NCBI RefSeq assembly: GCF_050113715.1
Contig: NZ_JBNJQR010000002.1
Coordinates: 434,001 to 498,000, forward strand
DNA: 64,000 nucleotides
Direction: 5' to 3'
DNA from: Brevibacillus_H ginsengisoli
GTDB lineage: Bacteria > Bacillota > Bacilli > Brevibacillales > Brevibacillaceae
In this document: positions 1-8,184 of the stretch, in pieces
Layout of the letters: each line of letters begins with the position of its first letter
How positions within the stretch are numbered: the first letter of the stretch is position 1
Notes under the pieces: model-generated
Told to the model about the DNA's origin: nothing
The model's input: the letters and a program-made list of their open reading frames with translations, nothing else
The model's database searches: none
Made by a program: the position numbers and the translations under genes

Positions 1-731
1 GCACGCTGTGTTTTGGTTAGGCGCGCCATCCCACCCATGATCGGCCACCAGGAAAAACCCGTGCCTAAACTCATCTCTAACGCGACCATATAATTCTTCC
101 AATTATCGTCATACGGTGCGGAAGGCTTTAACGCCAAGATTTCACCAAAGCTGTGCTGGGAAAACAGCATATACATCATGACAACCAGCATCAGGATCAA
201 GCCGGGGGCAACAATTCGATTCAACCATTTGATGGATACGGGACCCTTGGCGACCACGATCCAGCTTAGCACCAGTGCCAACAAGGAAAATCCGATAACA
301 ATGCCAATCGAGGGTTGGTTGACGTGCGCTACAGCCGAATAAATATTGCTGGCTGAATTACCAAACATGATGCTAAGGATTGCCACCCATCCGAATTGAA
401 TGAGCAGAACAAAAAACAATGGAAATTTGAGACCATTGATGCCAAATATGCTTCGTTGCGAGATGTACTGATCGACCCCGAATTTGACGGAAGGCATTGA
501 AACAGCGAGACAGACAAACAACACGGAAATCGTATCTCCCGCCATCAAGGCGGCAAATCCCTTTTTTAGATCCACGACGGTTGACAAAGACCCACCGATC
601 ATAAAGCACCAGGTGGCAATGGCAAGCCCAATGTTCACCATTGTGTAATCATAAGCACCCCAAATTCGCTCTTTCGGAAGAATCGGGAGTAGACCAAACA
701 CGCTTTCTTGCTCGACAGATTGTTTGCTCAT
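1..731 (-). CDS. NCS1-family permease (N-terminal part, cut by window edge)
   Basis: The reading frame stays open from an ATG at 731 to the window edge, about 243 residues. The N-terminal stretch with PILPKERIWGAYDY, followed by many hydrophobic segments, resembles nucleobase/cation symporter-1 proteins (purine, cytosine, allantoin, hydantoin or thiamine carriers), in which a cytoplasmic N-terminus precedes 12 membrane helices. A GGAAAGTAGGG ribosome site precedes the start. It is last in the GntR/aldehyde dehydrogenase operon, so it probably imports the compound that operon degrades. The substrate cannot be told from the visible part. Confidence 0.8.
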   Translation of the reverse strand, partial: MSKQSVEQESVFGLLPILPKERIWGAYDYTMVNIGLAIATWCFMIGGSLSTVVDLKKGFAALMAGDTISVLFVCLAVSMPSVKFGVDQYISQRSIFGINGLKFPLFFVLLIQFGWVAILSIMFGNSASNIYSAVAHVNQPSIGIVIGFSLLALVLSWIVVAKGPVSIKWLNRIVAPGLILMLVVMMYMLFSQHSFGEILALKPSAPYDDNWKNYMVALEMSLGTGFSWWPIMGGMARLTKTQR

Positions 732-759
732 TGGGTTTCCCTACTTTCCAAACGATTAT

Positions 760-921
760 TTAATACCATCCCCACGCAAATATCAAAAGAGAAAGGACAA
801 TCAGTAGAGCAACGCCAACATAATCGATCATACCGAGCCCTTTGGTTGAGGGATCGTCAAATTCCGGATTGTTTAGGATGGATATTCTAGTATTCAGCTC
901 ATCGATAAACTCTTGATCCAT
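760..921 (-). CDS. 53-aa single-pass membrane protein between aldehyde dehydrogenase and permease
   Basis: A short frame (starts MDQEFIDELN, ends IFAWGWY) has a soluble acidic N-terminus of about 30 residues and one C-terminal membrane helix. A strong GAGAGGTGAG ribosome site stands at suitable distance from the ATG at 921, and the stop is only 28 bases before the permease start, so it is well placed as a genuine operon member. Small membrane proteins beside transporters often act as accessory subunits. That role is inferred here from position only. I do not recognise a family. Confidence 0.65.
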   Translation of the reverse strand: MDQEFIDELNTRISILNNPEFDDPSTKGLGMIDYVGVALLIVLSLLIFAWGWY

Positions 922-978
922 TGCATACTCACCTCTCTTGTATAAAACTGAATTTTCAGACTAGGAAAGGCAGATTAT

Positions 979-2409
979 TTACTTGAATTTAATCATCGCA
1001 TGCTTGATCTGCGTATACTCCTCAACCGCATACATGGATTGGTCTTTTCCATAACCCGATAATTTGAAGCCTCCATGCGGCATTTCACTTGCAACGGTGA
1101 GATGTGTATTGGTCCAGACCGCACCGTATTGCAGTTCTTTTGTCGCTTTCATCGCTCTGTCTACGTCGCGAGTCCATACGGATGCGGCCAACGCGTACGG
1201 GCAATCATTGGCCAATCGGATCGCCTCATCGTCCTGAGTAAACCGATTGATCGTAATGACAGGTCCAAACACTTCCTGCTGAATGATTTCGTCCGATTGT
1301 GCCGCTCCCGCAATTACGGTAGGCTGATAGTAAAATCCGGCTCCTTCTGGTACAGTACCTCCTGTAAGTACCTCGGCTTGCGTATTGTTTCTGGCGCGAT
1401 TCACAAAATCATGCACTCTCCTACGATGCTGTTCGGAGATAAGTGGCCCCATTTCTGTTCCTTCCTGCAAGGGATCGCCTACCTTGATTTTCTCAATCGC
1501 CGGAATCAATTCTTGCACCAAGTCTTCATAAATGGCGTCTGCCACATAGATTCGCGTTGCAGCCGTACAGTCTTGGCCGCTATTGTAGAATCCCGCAACA
1601 CTGATTCCTTTTACCACCTCTGTCAGATCAGCATCATCAAAAACCACAACAGGCGCTTTTCCGCCCAACTCGAGGTGGACTCTCTTTAAAGTACTGGCCG
1701 CCTGTGAAGCAACGGAGATTCCTGCCCGCACGCTGCCAGTCAGGGATATCATCCGGATTTTGGGATGAACGGCCATAGCGGAGCCAACTGTCGTTCCATG
1801 TCCAGTCACAACATTCAGTACACCTGGCGGCAAGACATCCCTACTCAGCTCTGCAAGCAACAACGTGGTTAAGGGAGTTAGTTCCGACGGTTTCAACACA
1901 ATGGTATTGCCAGCCGCCAACGCGGGGCCGATTTTCCATCCAGCCATCATCAAGGGATAATTCCAAGGCGTGATGGCGCCGACAACTCCGATCGGTTCGC
2001 GACGAATGACGCTTGTATGATTCTCCACGTATTCTCCAGCGTTCAGTCCTTGCAAGGTTCTGGCAGCGCCGGCAAAAAAACGTAGGTTATCTACAACCAG
2101 ATCCACATCACTGATCGCATACGCGAGCGGTTTGCCAACGTTTTGGGACTCTAACCTTGCGAACTCATCTTTGTTGCTCTCAATTAAATCCGCCAAATTG
2201 AGCAATACACGGCTGCGCTCTGCAGGCGTCGTCTTTTTCCAGCTTTGGAAGGCATCTTCGGCCGCTTCAACCGCTTGATTCACATCTTGTGCGGTACAAA
2301 CCGGAACTTCCGCAATTACTTCTTCCGTTGCCGGGTCGATCACGGCCTCATACGAACTTCCGACACTCTCCAACATTTGACCGCGAATCATAATTTCAAG
2401 TCTTTTCAT
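979..2409 (-). CDS. NAD(P)-dependent aldehyde dehydrogenase (aminobutyraldehyde/betaine-aldehyde type)
   Basis: About 476 residues, normal for the ALDH superfamily. Visible signatures are the N-terminal cofactor-binding region (GAITPWNYP, then KPSELTP), the general-base glutamate in LELGGKAP and the catalytic cysteine in GQDCTAATR. The GQDCTAA context resembles gamma-aminobutyraldehyde dehydrogenase PatD, which hints at a polyamine or amine-derived aldehyde, but substrate assignment within this family is unreliable. The ATG at 2409 is preferred because AGAGGGAG lies 9 bases before it; an in-frame ATG at 2418 abuts the ribosome site. It sits directly downstream of the GntR gene and upstream of a small membrane protein and an NCS1 permease, forming one catabolic/uptake operon. 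Confidence 0.88.
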   Translation of the reverse strand: MKRLEIMIRGQMLESVGSSYEAVIDPATEEVIAEVPVCTAQDVNQAVEAAEDAFQSWKKTTPAERSRVLLNLADLIESNKDEFARLESQNVGKPLAYAISDVDLVVDNLRFFAGAARTLQGLNAGEYVENHTSVIRREPIGVVGAITPWNYPLMMAGWKIGPALAAGNTIVLKPSELTPLTTLLLAELSRDVLPPGVLNVVTGHGTTVGSAMAVHPKIRMISLTGSVRAGISVASQAASTLKRVHLELGGKAPVVVFDDADLTEVVKGISVAGFYNSGQDCTAATRIYVADAIYEDLVQELIPAIEKIKVGDPLQEGTEMGPLISEQHRRRVHDFVNRARNNTQAEVLTGGTVPEGAGFYYQPTVIAGAAQSDEIIQQEVFGPVITINRFTQDDEAIRLANDCPYALAASVWTRDVDRAMKATKELQYGAVWTNTHLTVASEMPHGGFKLSGYGKDQSMYAVEEYTQIKHAMIKFK

Positions 2410-2495
2410 CTTCTTCATCTCCCTCTTTTGGTAAAACCGAATGAAAACGAATCTTCAACCCGGTACCACCCCCTTTCAGGTGAATTGAGAATGGA

Positions 2496-3209
2496 TTATG
2501 ACTCTTTTCCCTTCGTTTTCTTGGAAAAAGGCTTAAAAACTTCTGTAAAATCAATAGCTTTCATCTCTTTGTTCGATTCAAGATGTTTTCGGACGGTCGT
2601 GAAATGATCAAGAAATTTACGTACCGCTTCTTCCTCGTCTTTTTGGCGAATCGCTTTGATAATGCTCCGATGTTCGCTCGGACAAAGCGGACTTTCCTTT
2701 TCCGCGCTGTCATGGTAGGCCAAGTGAATATTGGTGATATTTATCAACTCTTGGCTATAATTCTCGATCAGTTCATTTCCGCTTAATCGGATTAACCCCT
2801 GATGAAACTCCGATGTCACTTCAATTGCTCTTCCGTATTCACCATTCTTATACAACTCTTCTTCCAGTAAGGTAAGCGCTTCCAATTGCTTTAATTGTTC
2901 TTCGGTTGCTTTACGGCAGGCCAGTTTCACGGATTCTACTTCCAAGATGGTTCGCAAGTGAAACACTTCTTCAATTTCTTTAGGGGTTGGTTGATTAATA
3001 ACCGCCCCTTTGTTCGGGAGAATCTGTACCATTTTCTCGTATTGCAACCTTTTCAAAGCCGAACGGATGGGTGTCCGACTAACTTGAAACGCCTCAGCTA
3101 ATTGTTCTTCGCCCAACTGTGTCTTTAACGGGATTTTTCGATTTAATATCGCTAATTTGATTTGGTGATAAACGAAGTCTTCCATCGAATTGGTTTCAGT
3201 TTTTCTCAT
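2496..3209 (-). CDS. GntR-family (FCD/FadR subgroup) transcriptional regulator
   Basis: A 237-residue protein with an N-terminal winged helix (EDFVYHQIKLAILNRKI, then EEQLAEAFQVSRTPIRSALK, the typical GntR recognition helix) and an all-helical C-terminal ligand domain with His/Glu metal-site-like residues (FHQGLIRLSGNE, SEHRSIIKAI) of the FCD type. The ATG at 3209 follows GGGGAG by 7 bases; a TTG at 3242 in the same frame has no ribosome site and overlaps a TGTATACA element. It heads the operon with the aldehyde dehydrogenase and permease, so it is probably the autoregulated, substrate-responsive local repressor. Confidence 0.88.
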   Translation of the reverse strand: MRKTETNSMEDFVYHQIKLAILNRKIPLKTQLGEEQLAEAFQVSRTPIRSALKRLQYEKMVQILPNKGAVINQPTPKEIEEVFHLRTILEVESVKLACRKATEEQLKQLEALTLLEEELYKNGEYGRAIEVTSEFHQGLIRLSGNELIENYSQELINITNIHLAYHDSAEKESPLCPSEHRSIIKAIRQKDEEEAVRKFLDHFTTVRKHLESNKEMKAIDFTEVFKPFSKKTKGKES

Positions 3210-3233
3210 AAACAACTCCCCTAGTTCATTACA

Positions 3234-3241
3234 TGTATACA
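3234..3241. promoter_or_regulatory. Putative GntR operator half 1 (TGTATACA)
   Basis: The perfect palindrome TGTATACA lies 25 bases upstream of the gntR ATG and recurs at 3343. Paired copies next to a GntR gene fit autoregulation. This is inference from position and symmetry. Confidence 0.5.
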
Positions 3242-3342
3242 ATCGATGTGCACAATGATTACTCCTTTTAGAAATAAAAACAGATTGTGAGGATTTTTAT
3301 TGCATGATGTAGGAAAAACCTCAACTTTTTCATCTGTACATT

Positions 3343-3382
3343 TGTATACACAATTGTATTCATCCATTGTTTTTTATATGCT
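3343..3382 (+). promoter_or_regulatory. Second TGTATACA element overlapping a plus-strand promoter
   Basis: TGTATACA at 3343-3350 is followed by a sigma-A-like promoter reading rightward: -35 TTGTAT at 3354-3359, 17 bases, -10 TATGCT at 3377-3382. The operator copy abuts the -35, the position expected for a repressor of a gene divergent from gntR. The only frame downstream on this strand is the truncated one at 3408. Confidence 0.5.
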
Positions 3383-3407
3383 ACCGGGAAAGTGAAGGAG
3401 AAGTAAT

Positions 3408-3485
3408 CTGAACACAAAGAAAAAACAGATCAATCTGGCGGGATTCACCATCATTGACCTGTTGATCGTACGCTTTATTCGTTAA
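3408..3485 (+). pseudogene. Truncated 5' end of a gene divergent from gntR (25 codons)
   Basis: After the promoter at 3354-3382 and a good AAGGAG ribosome site, a frame opens 7 bases later with CTG and reads LNTKKKQINLAGFTIIDLLI before TAA at 3483-3485, inside the tail of the convergent DJ-1-like gene. The lysine-rich start running into a hydrophobic stretch looks like the beginning of a membrane protein or transporter that has been cut off. The CTG could be a mutated ATG. It may equally be a chance short frame. No function is claimed. Confidence 0.35.
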
Positions 3486-4881
3486 ACCCAACTACATGAA
3501 TTGGTTTTTTGGTAGATTTCAAGATTGCTTTTTTCATAATGAACCTTCTATCGATCATCGAGGCGATCAATAAGGATAAAGTAACGACTAGTAATAAGTG
3601 ACTATACGTCTCAAGCGGAAGTGCCTTGCCTTCTAATGTTATATTATGGGCGCGGTATTCTAAACGTTTCACCCCGTGCTTGGCAGTTAAAACGTCATCT
3701 TGTTTGGACAAATCCTCCAATGGCGCTTCAAAAACATACCGGTTTGGAGCATTGCTATGAATGAGCAGCGTCTGGTCTGCGTGACCTTTTTCGTTCCAAA
3801 GCTTGATATCTGCCTGAGCTAGTGACTTGGCATTGCCGCCGGGGATGATCATTTTATCCAGTTTTGGCGCGTTCGCAATTGTGTGTCGAGCTAATAGATT
3901 GAGATGATGTTTGGTAGAAAGAGGTGCGCTTGTGCTTGCAATGGTCATGACCCGAGACGTTCCTGTATCTCCGTAAGAATCAAAAATAGAAGATAAAGCG
4001 AGTTCATCCATGTCTTTATATAGAAGAACACCCATTTGATTCTTGGTCCAGTGGAACGCGCTATTCAGGAAATAGGTTGAAAATTGGATGTCCATCTTAA
4101 ATGGATCTACCTTTGGATGAGAGACGAGCTGATAAGTTGGATAACTGATTTCCTCGGATATTTTTGCGGCAACGTTCTCTCCCAGCTTCTGAGAAATCAA
4201 GTGAAGCACACCATCAATCCCTGCTGTTTGACCGGCTGTCGTCAATGTATTCCCTTGTTGAACATATCGTACGTCATCTACCCAGCGAGTATCCGTATAT
4301 TGACCGCTCAGAAAAGGGATCGCCTGCCAGTGAGAGGTAGCGGATTTCCCTTTTAAAAGACCAGCATCGGCGAGGTTACCTGACCCGCCACAAATACTTA
4401 AGAAGGTCGTTTGACTGTTAGCATGCTGTTGAATCCATTTTCTTGTGGGCTGATAACTTTCTTCATGATTGATCGGCATGAACGGAATCACGATAATATC
4501 AAGGCTTTTGCCGACTAACTGATCCAATTCTTGATAGGTATAATGCGGGATCACATCGAGACCGCCTGATAAAGACTTCACGTTTTTGTCGGGTGCAACG
4601 GCGTATACATTATAAGCATCTGTCATCGAGAACAACGTATAGGGAATGAGAAAATCAAAATCCTCCGTTGTGGTCGAAGAATCTCCCAAAACAACCGCTA
4701 CTGTAGGTTTATTCGGATTATAGAGGGGTACGTTCACTACCGGCAGAGAAGGAACGGGCTCTTGACGCAGTGCCTCGTAAAAATCTTTTCTTGAATCAAG
4801 AAGTCCCAAAAAACCGATTCCTCCAACAAACACAACGAAGCTTAATACATAAACAACAATACGAAGCAATAGCTTTTTCAT
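3475..4881 (-). CDS. Membrane-anchored DJ-1/PfpI-like (class I glutamine amidotransferase-fold) protein
   Basis: A 468-residue protein with an N-terminal membrane segment (about residues 4-28), a DJ-1/PfpI-type domain (TVAVVLGDSSTTTEDFDFLI near 60, nucleophile-elbow-like LSICGGSGNLADAG near 165), a second similar alpha/beta stretch near 300-400 and a C-terminal membrane helix (LLLVVTLSLLIASMIDRRF). Single-domain DJ-1 proteins are about 190 residues, so this is a long form with a putatively extracytoplasmic domain between two membrane anchors. AAGGAGG precedes the ATG. It has its own promoter region, which carries the same 16-bp direct repeat as the two-component operon, so it is probably a target of that system. 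The biochemical role is unknown. Confidence 0.7.
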   Translation of the reverse strand: MKKLLLRIVVYVLSFVVFVGGIGFLGLLDSRKDFYEALRQEPVPSLPVVNVPLYNPNKPTVAVVLGDSSTTTEDFDFLIPYTLFSMTDAYNVYAVAPDKNVKSLSGGLDVIPHYTYQELDQLVGKSLDIIVIPFMPINHEESYQPTRKWIQQHANSQTTFLSICGGSGNLADAGLLKGKSATSHWQAIPFLSGQYTDTRWVDDVRYVQQGNTLTTAGQTAGIDGVLHLISQKLGENVAAKISEEISYPTYQLVSHPKVDPFKMDIQFSTYFLNSAFHWTKNQMGVLLYKDMDELALSSIFDSYGDTGTSRVMTIASTSAPLSTKHHLNLLARHTIANAPKLDKMIIPGGNAKSLAQADIKLWNEKGHADQTLLIHSNAPNRYVFEAPLEDLSKQDDVLTAKHGVKRLEYRAHNITLEGKALPLETYSHLLLVVTLSLLIASMIDRRFIMKKAILKSTKKPIHVVGFNE

Positions 4882-4988
4882 CTTATTTCCTCCTTGGAAT
4901 GTAAATTACAATACAGGGGTATGGTATAACCATTTCTCCTCCTGCTCATGGGGTTATTTTCCTTTAGCAACACAATAAACCATCAATT

Positions 4989-5004
4989 TGAACTCAATAT
5001 GAAC
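4989..5004 (-). promoter_or_regulatory. OmpR-type direct-repeat site 1 (GTTCA-N6-GTTCA)
   Basis: Read on the minus strand this is GTTCATATTGAGTTCA, two GTTCA units 11 bases apart, about 108 bases upstream of the DJ-1-like gene. The identical 16-mer occurs at 8043-8058 in front of the two-component operon, and the ~35 bases that follow both copies also align. OmpR/PhoB-family regulators bind direct repeats with this spacing. Confidence 0.65.
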
Positions 5005-5011
5005 TGAGCAA

Positions 5012-5039
5012 CCAAATAAAAAAGCCGCTCATTGGCGGC
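5012..5039 (-). terminator. Rho-independent terminator of the two-component operon
   Basis: On the minus strand a GCCGC/GCGGC stem with a 6-base loop is followed by a T-rich run. It begins about 25 bases beyond the kinase stop, separating that operon from the DJ-1-like gene. Confidence 0.75.
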
Positions 5040-5063
5040 ATCAATCGAGTAACTTTATCAGAA

Positions 5064-6425
5064 TCACTGTGGAAGTGAAACCTCGAACTTCGCACCATTT
5101 CCCGGCTCTCCTGTAGCCTGAATATCACCATGGTGCATGTCGATGATTTGTTTGACAATGGATAACCCAAGGCCATTTCCTTTTACAGAAGAATTGCGAG
5201 CTTTGTCAACCTTATGAAACGGTTTAAAAATGTCGACCCTCTCTTCTTCCGGAATGCCAATCCCGTTATCCGCAAAGAAAACGATGATTTGATTGTCTTT
5301 CATTATCGCTTCAATCCGAATCTTACCACCCACGGGCGTAAATTTGATGCTATTGCTTAATAAGTTGATCCATACCTGGCTGAGCTGATCCTCATCGCCT
5401 TGAACAGTTAAAGGTTTGAGATGGAGATCAATTTCAATTTCTTTCGCGCCCCAGTGAGGCTCTAAGGCAATCACAATTCTACGTAGTTGCTCGTCTAGCC
5501 GGTACATTTTGATGTTTAACGTACTATTTTCATGTTGTAAATGGGATAATTGCAGCAAATTTTGACTTAATCGGGATAATCGTTCGCTTTCTTCTTCAAT
5601 AATGGTTAAATAACGTTGTCGACTCTCCTCGTTCATTTGCTTCTGTTTTAACGCCTTGGTAAATCCGGTAATAGAAGTTAAAGGGGTCCCAATCTCATGT
5701 GATACGTTGGACACGAAATCCCTTCGCATTTGATCCAGCCTGCCAAGCTCCTTGACCATTTGGTTAAAGCTCACACTTAAAATCCCGATCTCGTCTTTTC
5801 GTTTCGTCGGAAGCTCGACATTGAATTGTCCTTTGGCCATCCTTCTGGTCGCTTCCGTCAACTGGTGAATCGGTTTCACAATGTAACGCGCAGCAATCAG
5901 AATGAGAAAGCTTCCAATAAAGAGAATCAGCACATAAAGCAAATGAATGGAATTCATCGTTTCACGTTCTGCTCCATCGCTCTTTATCGTTATGAACAAG
6001 GCATAAGGCTGACCAGCCACCTTGAATGGAAGTCCCACGAATGGAATCCGATCCATATTGTATAAGGTATGGTCTGCTTTGACGATACGAGCAACCTTTT
6101 CACCTGTGATGACAAGATTAACCTCATCTGATTTGACCTGTATGGGCCAATCTTTATCATCAAGAAGTGGCTTACCATCCCGATTGTAAAGCTGGAGCGT
6201 GGTTAGCGAAATTCCCGATAAATTTTGCATAAAAGGAATCAGTTCAGCCGAGGGTGTGGATTGATAGGTTTTGATCATTTGGTTGCCAGTTGTGGTAAGC
6301 ATTTCTTCTATCATAATTTGATCCCGATCTTGATACATCCAGGAACTCACAAAAAACGCCACAACGAGGCTCAGCATTACAATACTGACAAAGATGATCA
6401 CCACACGAGTATATAACGACTTAAT
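5064..6425 (-). CDS. Membrane sensor histidine kinase
   Basis: Two membrane helices flank an extracytoplasmic domain of about 130 residues. HAMP follows (ARYIVKPIHQLTEATRRM), then the HisKA box VSNVSHEIGTPL, with IGT where LRT is usual, and a HATPase_c domain with N, G1 and G2 boxes (LLSNSIKF, DNGIGIPEEE, GNGLGLSIV). It should phosphorylate the regulator encoded just upstream. The usual start codons fail: the first GTG in frame (6404) lacks a ribosome site, whereas AGAGGTG lies 7 bases before an ATT at 6425 that would give MKSLYTRVVIIF. I therefore propose an ATT start, giving 453 residues. The stimulus is unknown; the His-rich partner suggests metal or an envelope signal. Confidence 0.87.
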   Translation of the reverse strand: MKSLYTRVVIIFVSIVMLSLVVAFFVSSWMYQDRDQIMIEEMLTTTGNQMIKTYQSTPSAELIPFMQNLSGISLTTLQLYNRDGKPLLDDKDWPIQVKSDEVNLVITGEKVARIVKADHTLYNMDRIPFVGLPFKVAGQPYALFITIKSDGAERETMNSIHLLYVLILFIGSFLILIAARYIVKPIHQLTEATRRMAKGQFNVELPTKRKDEIGILSVSFNQMVKELGRLDQMRRDFVSNVSHEIGTPLTSITGFTKALKQKQMNEESRQRYLTIIEEESERLSRLSQNLLQLSHLQHENSTLNIKMYRLDEQLRRIVIALEPHWGAKEIEIDLHLKPLTVQGDEDQLSQVWINLLSNSIKFTPVGGKIRIEAIMKDNQIIVFFADNGIGIPEEERVDIFKPFHKVDKARNSSVKGNGLGLSIVKQIIDMHHGDIQATGEPGNGAKFEVSLPQ

Positions 6426-6426
6426 C

Positions 6427-7101
6427 TTAGTTCACCTCTAATCGATAACCTAGACCGCGAATGGTCACAATTCGGAATTCTGACTCGTATGGGGCAAATC
6501 TTTCACGCAGGCGCTTGATGTGTACATCTACCGTCCGTTCATCCCCTTCATAATCGATGCCCCAGATTTGCTCGATCAACGTGTCCCGAGTAAACAATTG
6601 TCCCGTGTAGCTGCCGAATTTATATAACAATTCGAACTCTTTCATCGGGATCGTGACGGAATCTCCATTCTCGTAGATTACAAGATAACGTGAACGATCT
6701 AGCGTAATGCATCCGATTTTTATGATATTCGAAGTAGATATTCGATATCGTTTGAGTAGCGCCTTCACTCGAAGAACCATTTCCACCGGATCGAATGGCT
6801 TGACGATATAATCATCGGTCCCCAGCTTAAATCCATGAATTCGGTCCCGCGCCTCTCCTTTCGCGGTCATCATCAAAATAGGCATCTCGGCAAATTCCCG
6901 GAGTTTCTCGCATAACACCCAACCATCCATTTGAGGCATCATAATATCCAGAATCACCATATCAACAGGATGATTCTCCACGTAGTCCAAGGCGTCCGCT
7001 CCGTTCGATTTTTCAACGATTTCAAAGCCTTCATCTTTTAAATACAAGGTAACTAACTCCCGGATGTGTGGCTCATCATCAACCACAAGTACCTTTGGCA
7101 A
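6427..7101 (-). CDS. OmpR/PhoB-family response regulator
   Basis: A 224-residue regulator with a receiver domain (acidic pair in VVDDEPHIREL, phospho-acceptor Asp in VILDIMMPQMDGW, Thr in MMTAKGEARD, Lys in IVKPFDP) and a C-terminal winged-helix domain (GDERTVDVHIKRLRERF). The start is TTG at 7101, two bases after the stop of the preceding gene, using a GGAGGG site inside that gene's end, so the two are translationally coupled. Its probable targets are the two GTTCA-N6-GTTCA promoters in this window. Confidence 0.93.
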   Translation of the reverse strand: MPKVLVVDDEPHIRELVTLYLKDEGFEIVEKSNGADALDYVENHPVDMVILDIMMPQMDGWVLCEKLREFAEMPILMMTAKGEARDRIHGFKLGTDDYIVKPFDPVEMVLRVKALLKRYRISTSNIIKIGCITLDRSRYLVIYENGDSVTIPMKEFELLYKFGSYTGQLFTRDTLIEQIWGIDYEGDERTVDVHIKRLRERFAPYESEFRIVTIRGLGYRLEVN

Positions 7102-7103
7102 AT

Positions 7104-7973
7104 TTACTTCCCTCCCTCGATTTCCACTACAAACGGAAACGCCCTTACTTTTCCATCTTGTTTGAATTCAGCCCATATTTTATAAATTCCTGCCTGTTTG
7201 AACTCGGTTTCGAAAATGGTTTCCTGATCATTCGCTGGATGAACATGAAGGAATGTTTGAGCATTTTCATCCAGAATGACCACATGCCCCATCGCTCCCA
7301 AATAAGGTGACAGCTTGGTTTTATCCAAATCGAACATTAACGTTATCGGTTGATTCGCTTGCGTAGAACTTAGTTTAAGCTTTACGGTTTCGCCGTCTAT
7401 AGTCTGAAAAAGCTGATTGTCAGGCTTAAGCTTATCGTGGTGGCTATCCGTTAAACCGCTTGGGTTGCCAACGACAAACGGCACGGGAACCACATGATAA
7501 GCTAAATTCTTCGGTTTGATATCAATAAATGCTTTGTAAAATCCTTCAGGAAGGTTGCTTTGTACTCGAAATTCTCCTTGGCCGATTTGTTCGGGATGTA
7601 CGTGATAAAATTTATTCAAATGGTCATCTACAATAATAAAATGAAGCAGCTTTTCGTGGTTAACTACTAAATCATTCACTGGATTTCCTGTTTTATCTTT
7701 TAAGAAAATCTTGATTTCATTTCCATTCGATTGAACAAACGTGGTGACCTCACTAGTCCCTTCATGTCCAGAAGCATTTTGGTGATCATGCCCGCTCTCC
7801 TCATGGCTTCCTTCAGAATGACCCGGAGCTTGATTCCCTTCGTGTTTCATCGCGGATGCAATCTGTGTTTTATCAGCGAAATATTGGTCATACACTTGAA
7901 AACCACCGATTACGACCGCTACATAAAGAAGTGCCGCAATTACCCATTTATCAAACTTGAGCCATTTTCTCAT
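7104..7973 (-). CDS. Membrane-anchored His-rich protein, first gene of the two-component operon
   Basis: A 289-residue protein with one N-terminal membrane helix (WVIAALLYVAVVIGGFQVY), then a histidine-rich linker (residues about 40-70, with HEGNQAPGHSEGSHEESGH) that looks able to bind metal ions, then two beta-rich halves with repeated His motifs (LLHFIIVDDHLNKFYHVHPE and HVVILDENAQTFLHVHP). The double domain resembles secreted YtkA/FixH-like or copper-associated beta-sandwich proteins, but I cannot name a family. It lies upstream of the regulator and kinase and shares their promoter. It may sense or buffer a metal (inferred). Confidence 0.7.
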   Translation of the reverse strand: MRKWLKFDKWVIAALLYVAVVIGGFQVYDQYFADKTQIASAMKHEGNQAPGHSEGSHEESGHDHQNASGHEGTSEVTTFVQSNGNEIKIFLKDKTGNPVNDLVVNHEKLLHFIIVDDHLNKFYHVHPEQIGQGEFRVQSNLPEGFYKAFIDIKPKNLAYHVVPVPFVVGNPSGLTDSHHDKLKPDNQLFQTIDGETVKLKLSSTQANQPITLMFDLDKTKLSPYLGAMGHVVILDENAQTFLHVHPANDQETIFETEFKQAGIYKIWAEFKQDGKVRAFPFVVEIEGGK

Positions 7974-8042
7974 GTTAACAACTCCTCACCATTTCATTAT
8001 TGTGTTGGATAATTTTTCTATGGCAACAATAAATCACCTTTA

Positions 8043-8058
8043 TGAACTCAATATGAAC
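8043..8058 (-). promoter_or_regulatory. OmpR-type direct-repeat site 2 (GTTCA-N6-GTTCA)
   Basis: Identical 16-mer to the site at 4989-5004, about 70 bases upstream of the His-rich gene. Both sites are followed by the shared motif TTTATTGT and an AT-rich -10-like element at nearly the same distance, indicating a duplicated promoter architecture and probable autoregulation. Confidence 0.65.
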
Positions 8059-8100
8059 GAAGCGGGTAAAATAAAACTCGTGTTTTTAGATTCATGCCAT

Positions 8101-8160
8101 TTGACAGGAAAAAGAAAAAAACATATACTTCAATTAGACATTTAGATAATTTTCTAATTG
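8101..8160 (+). promoter_or_regulatory. sigma-A promoter and inverted-repeat operator of sdpRI-like genes
   Basis: A near-perfect promoter is visible: -35 TTGACA (8101-8106), 17 bases, -10 TATACT (8124-8129). Immediately downstream CAATTAGA (8131-8138) and TCTAATTG (8153-8160) form a perfect inverted repeat across the expected transcription start, where a bound ArsR-family repressor would block transcription. Confidence 0.75.
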
Positions 8161-8184
8161 TTTAAGGGATGAGGTGAACTTTCC

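Noticed and set aside
8041..8145. Short plus-strand frame upstream of sdpR
   Set aside because: Runs through the promoter, operator and direct-repeat site; no ribosome site.
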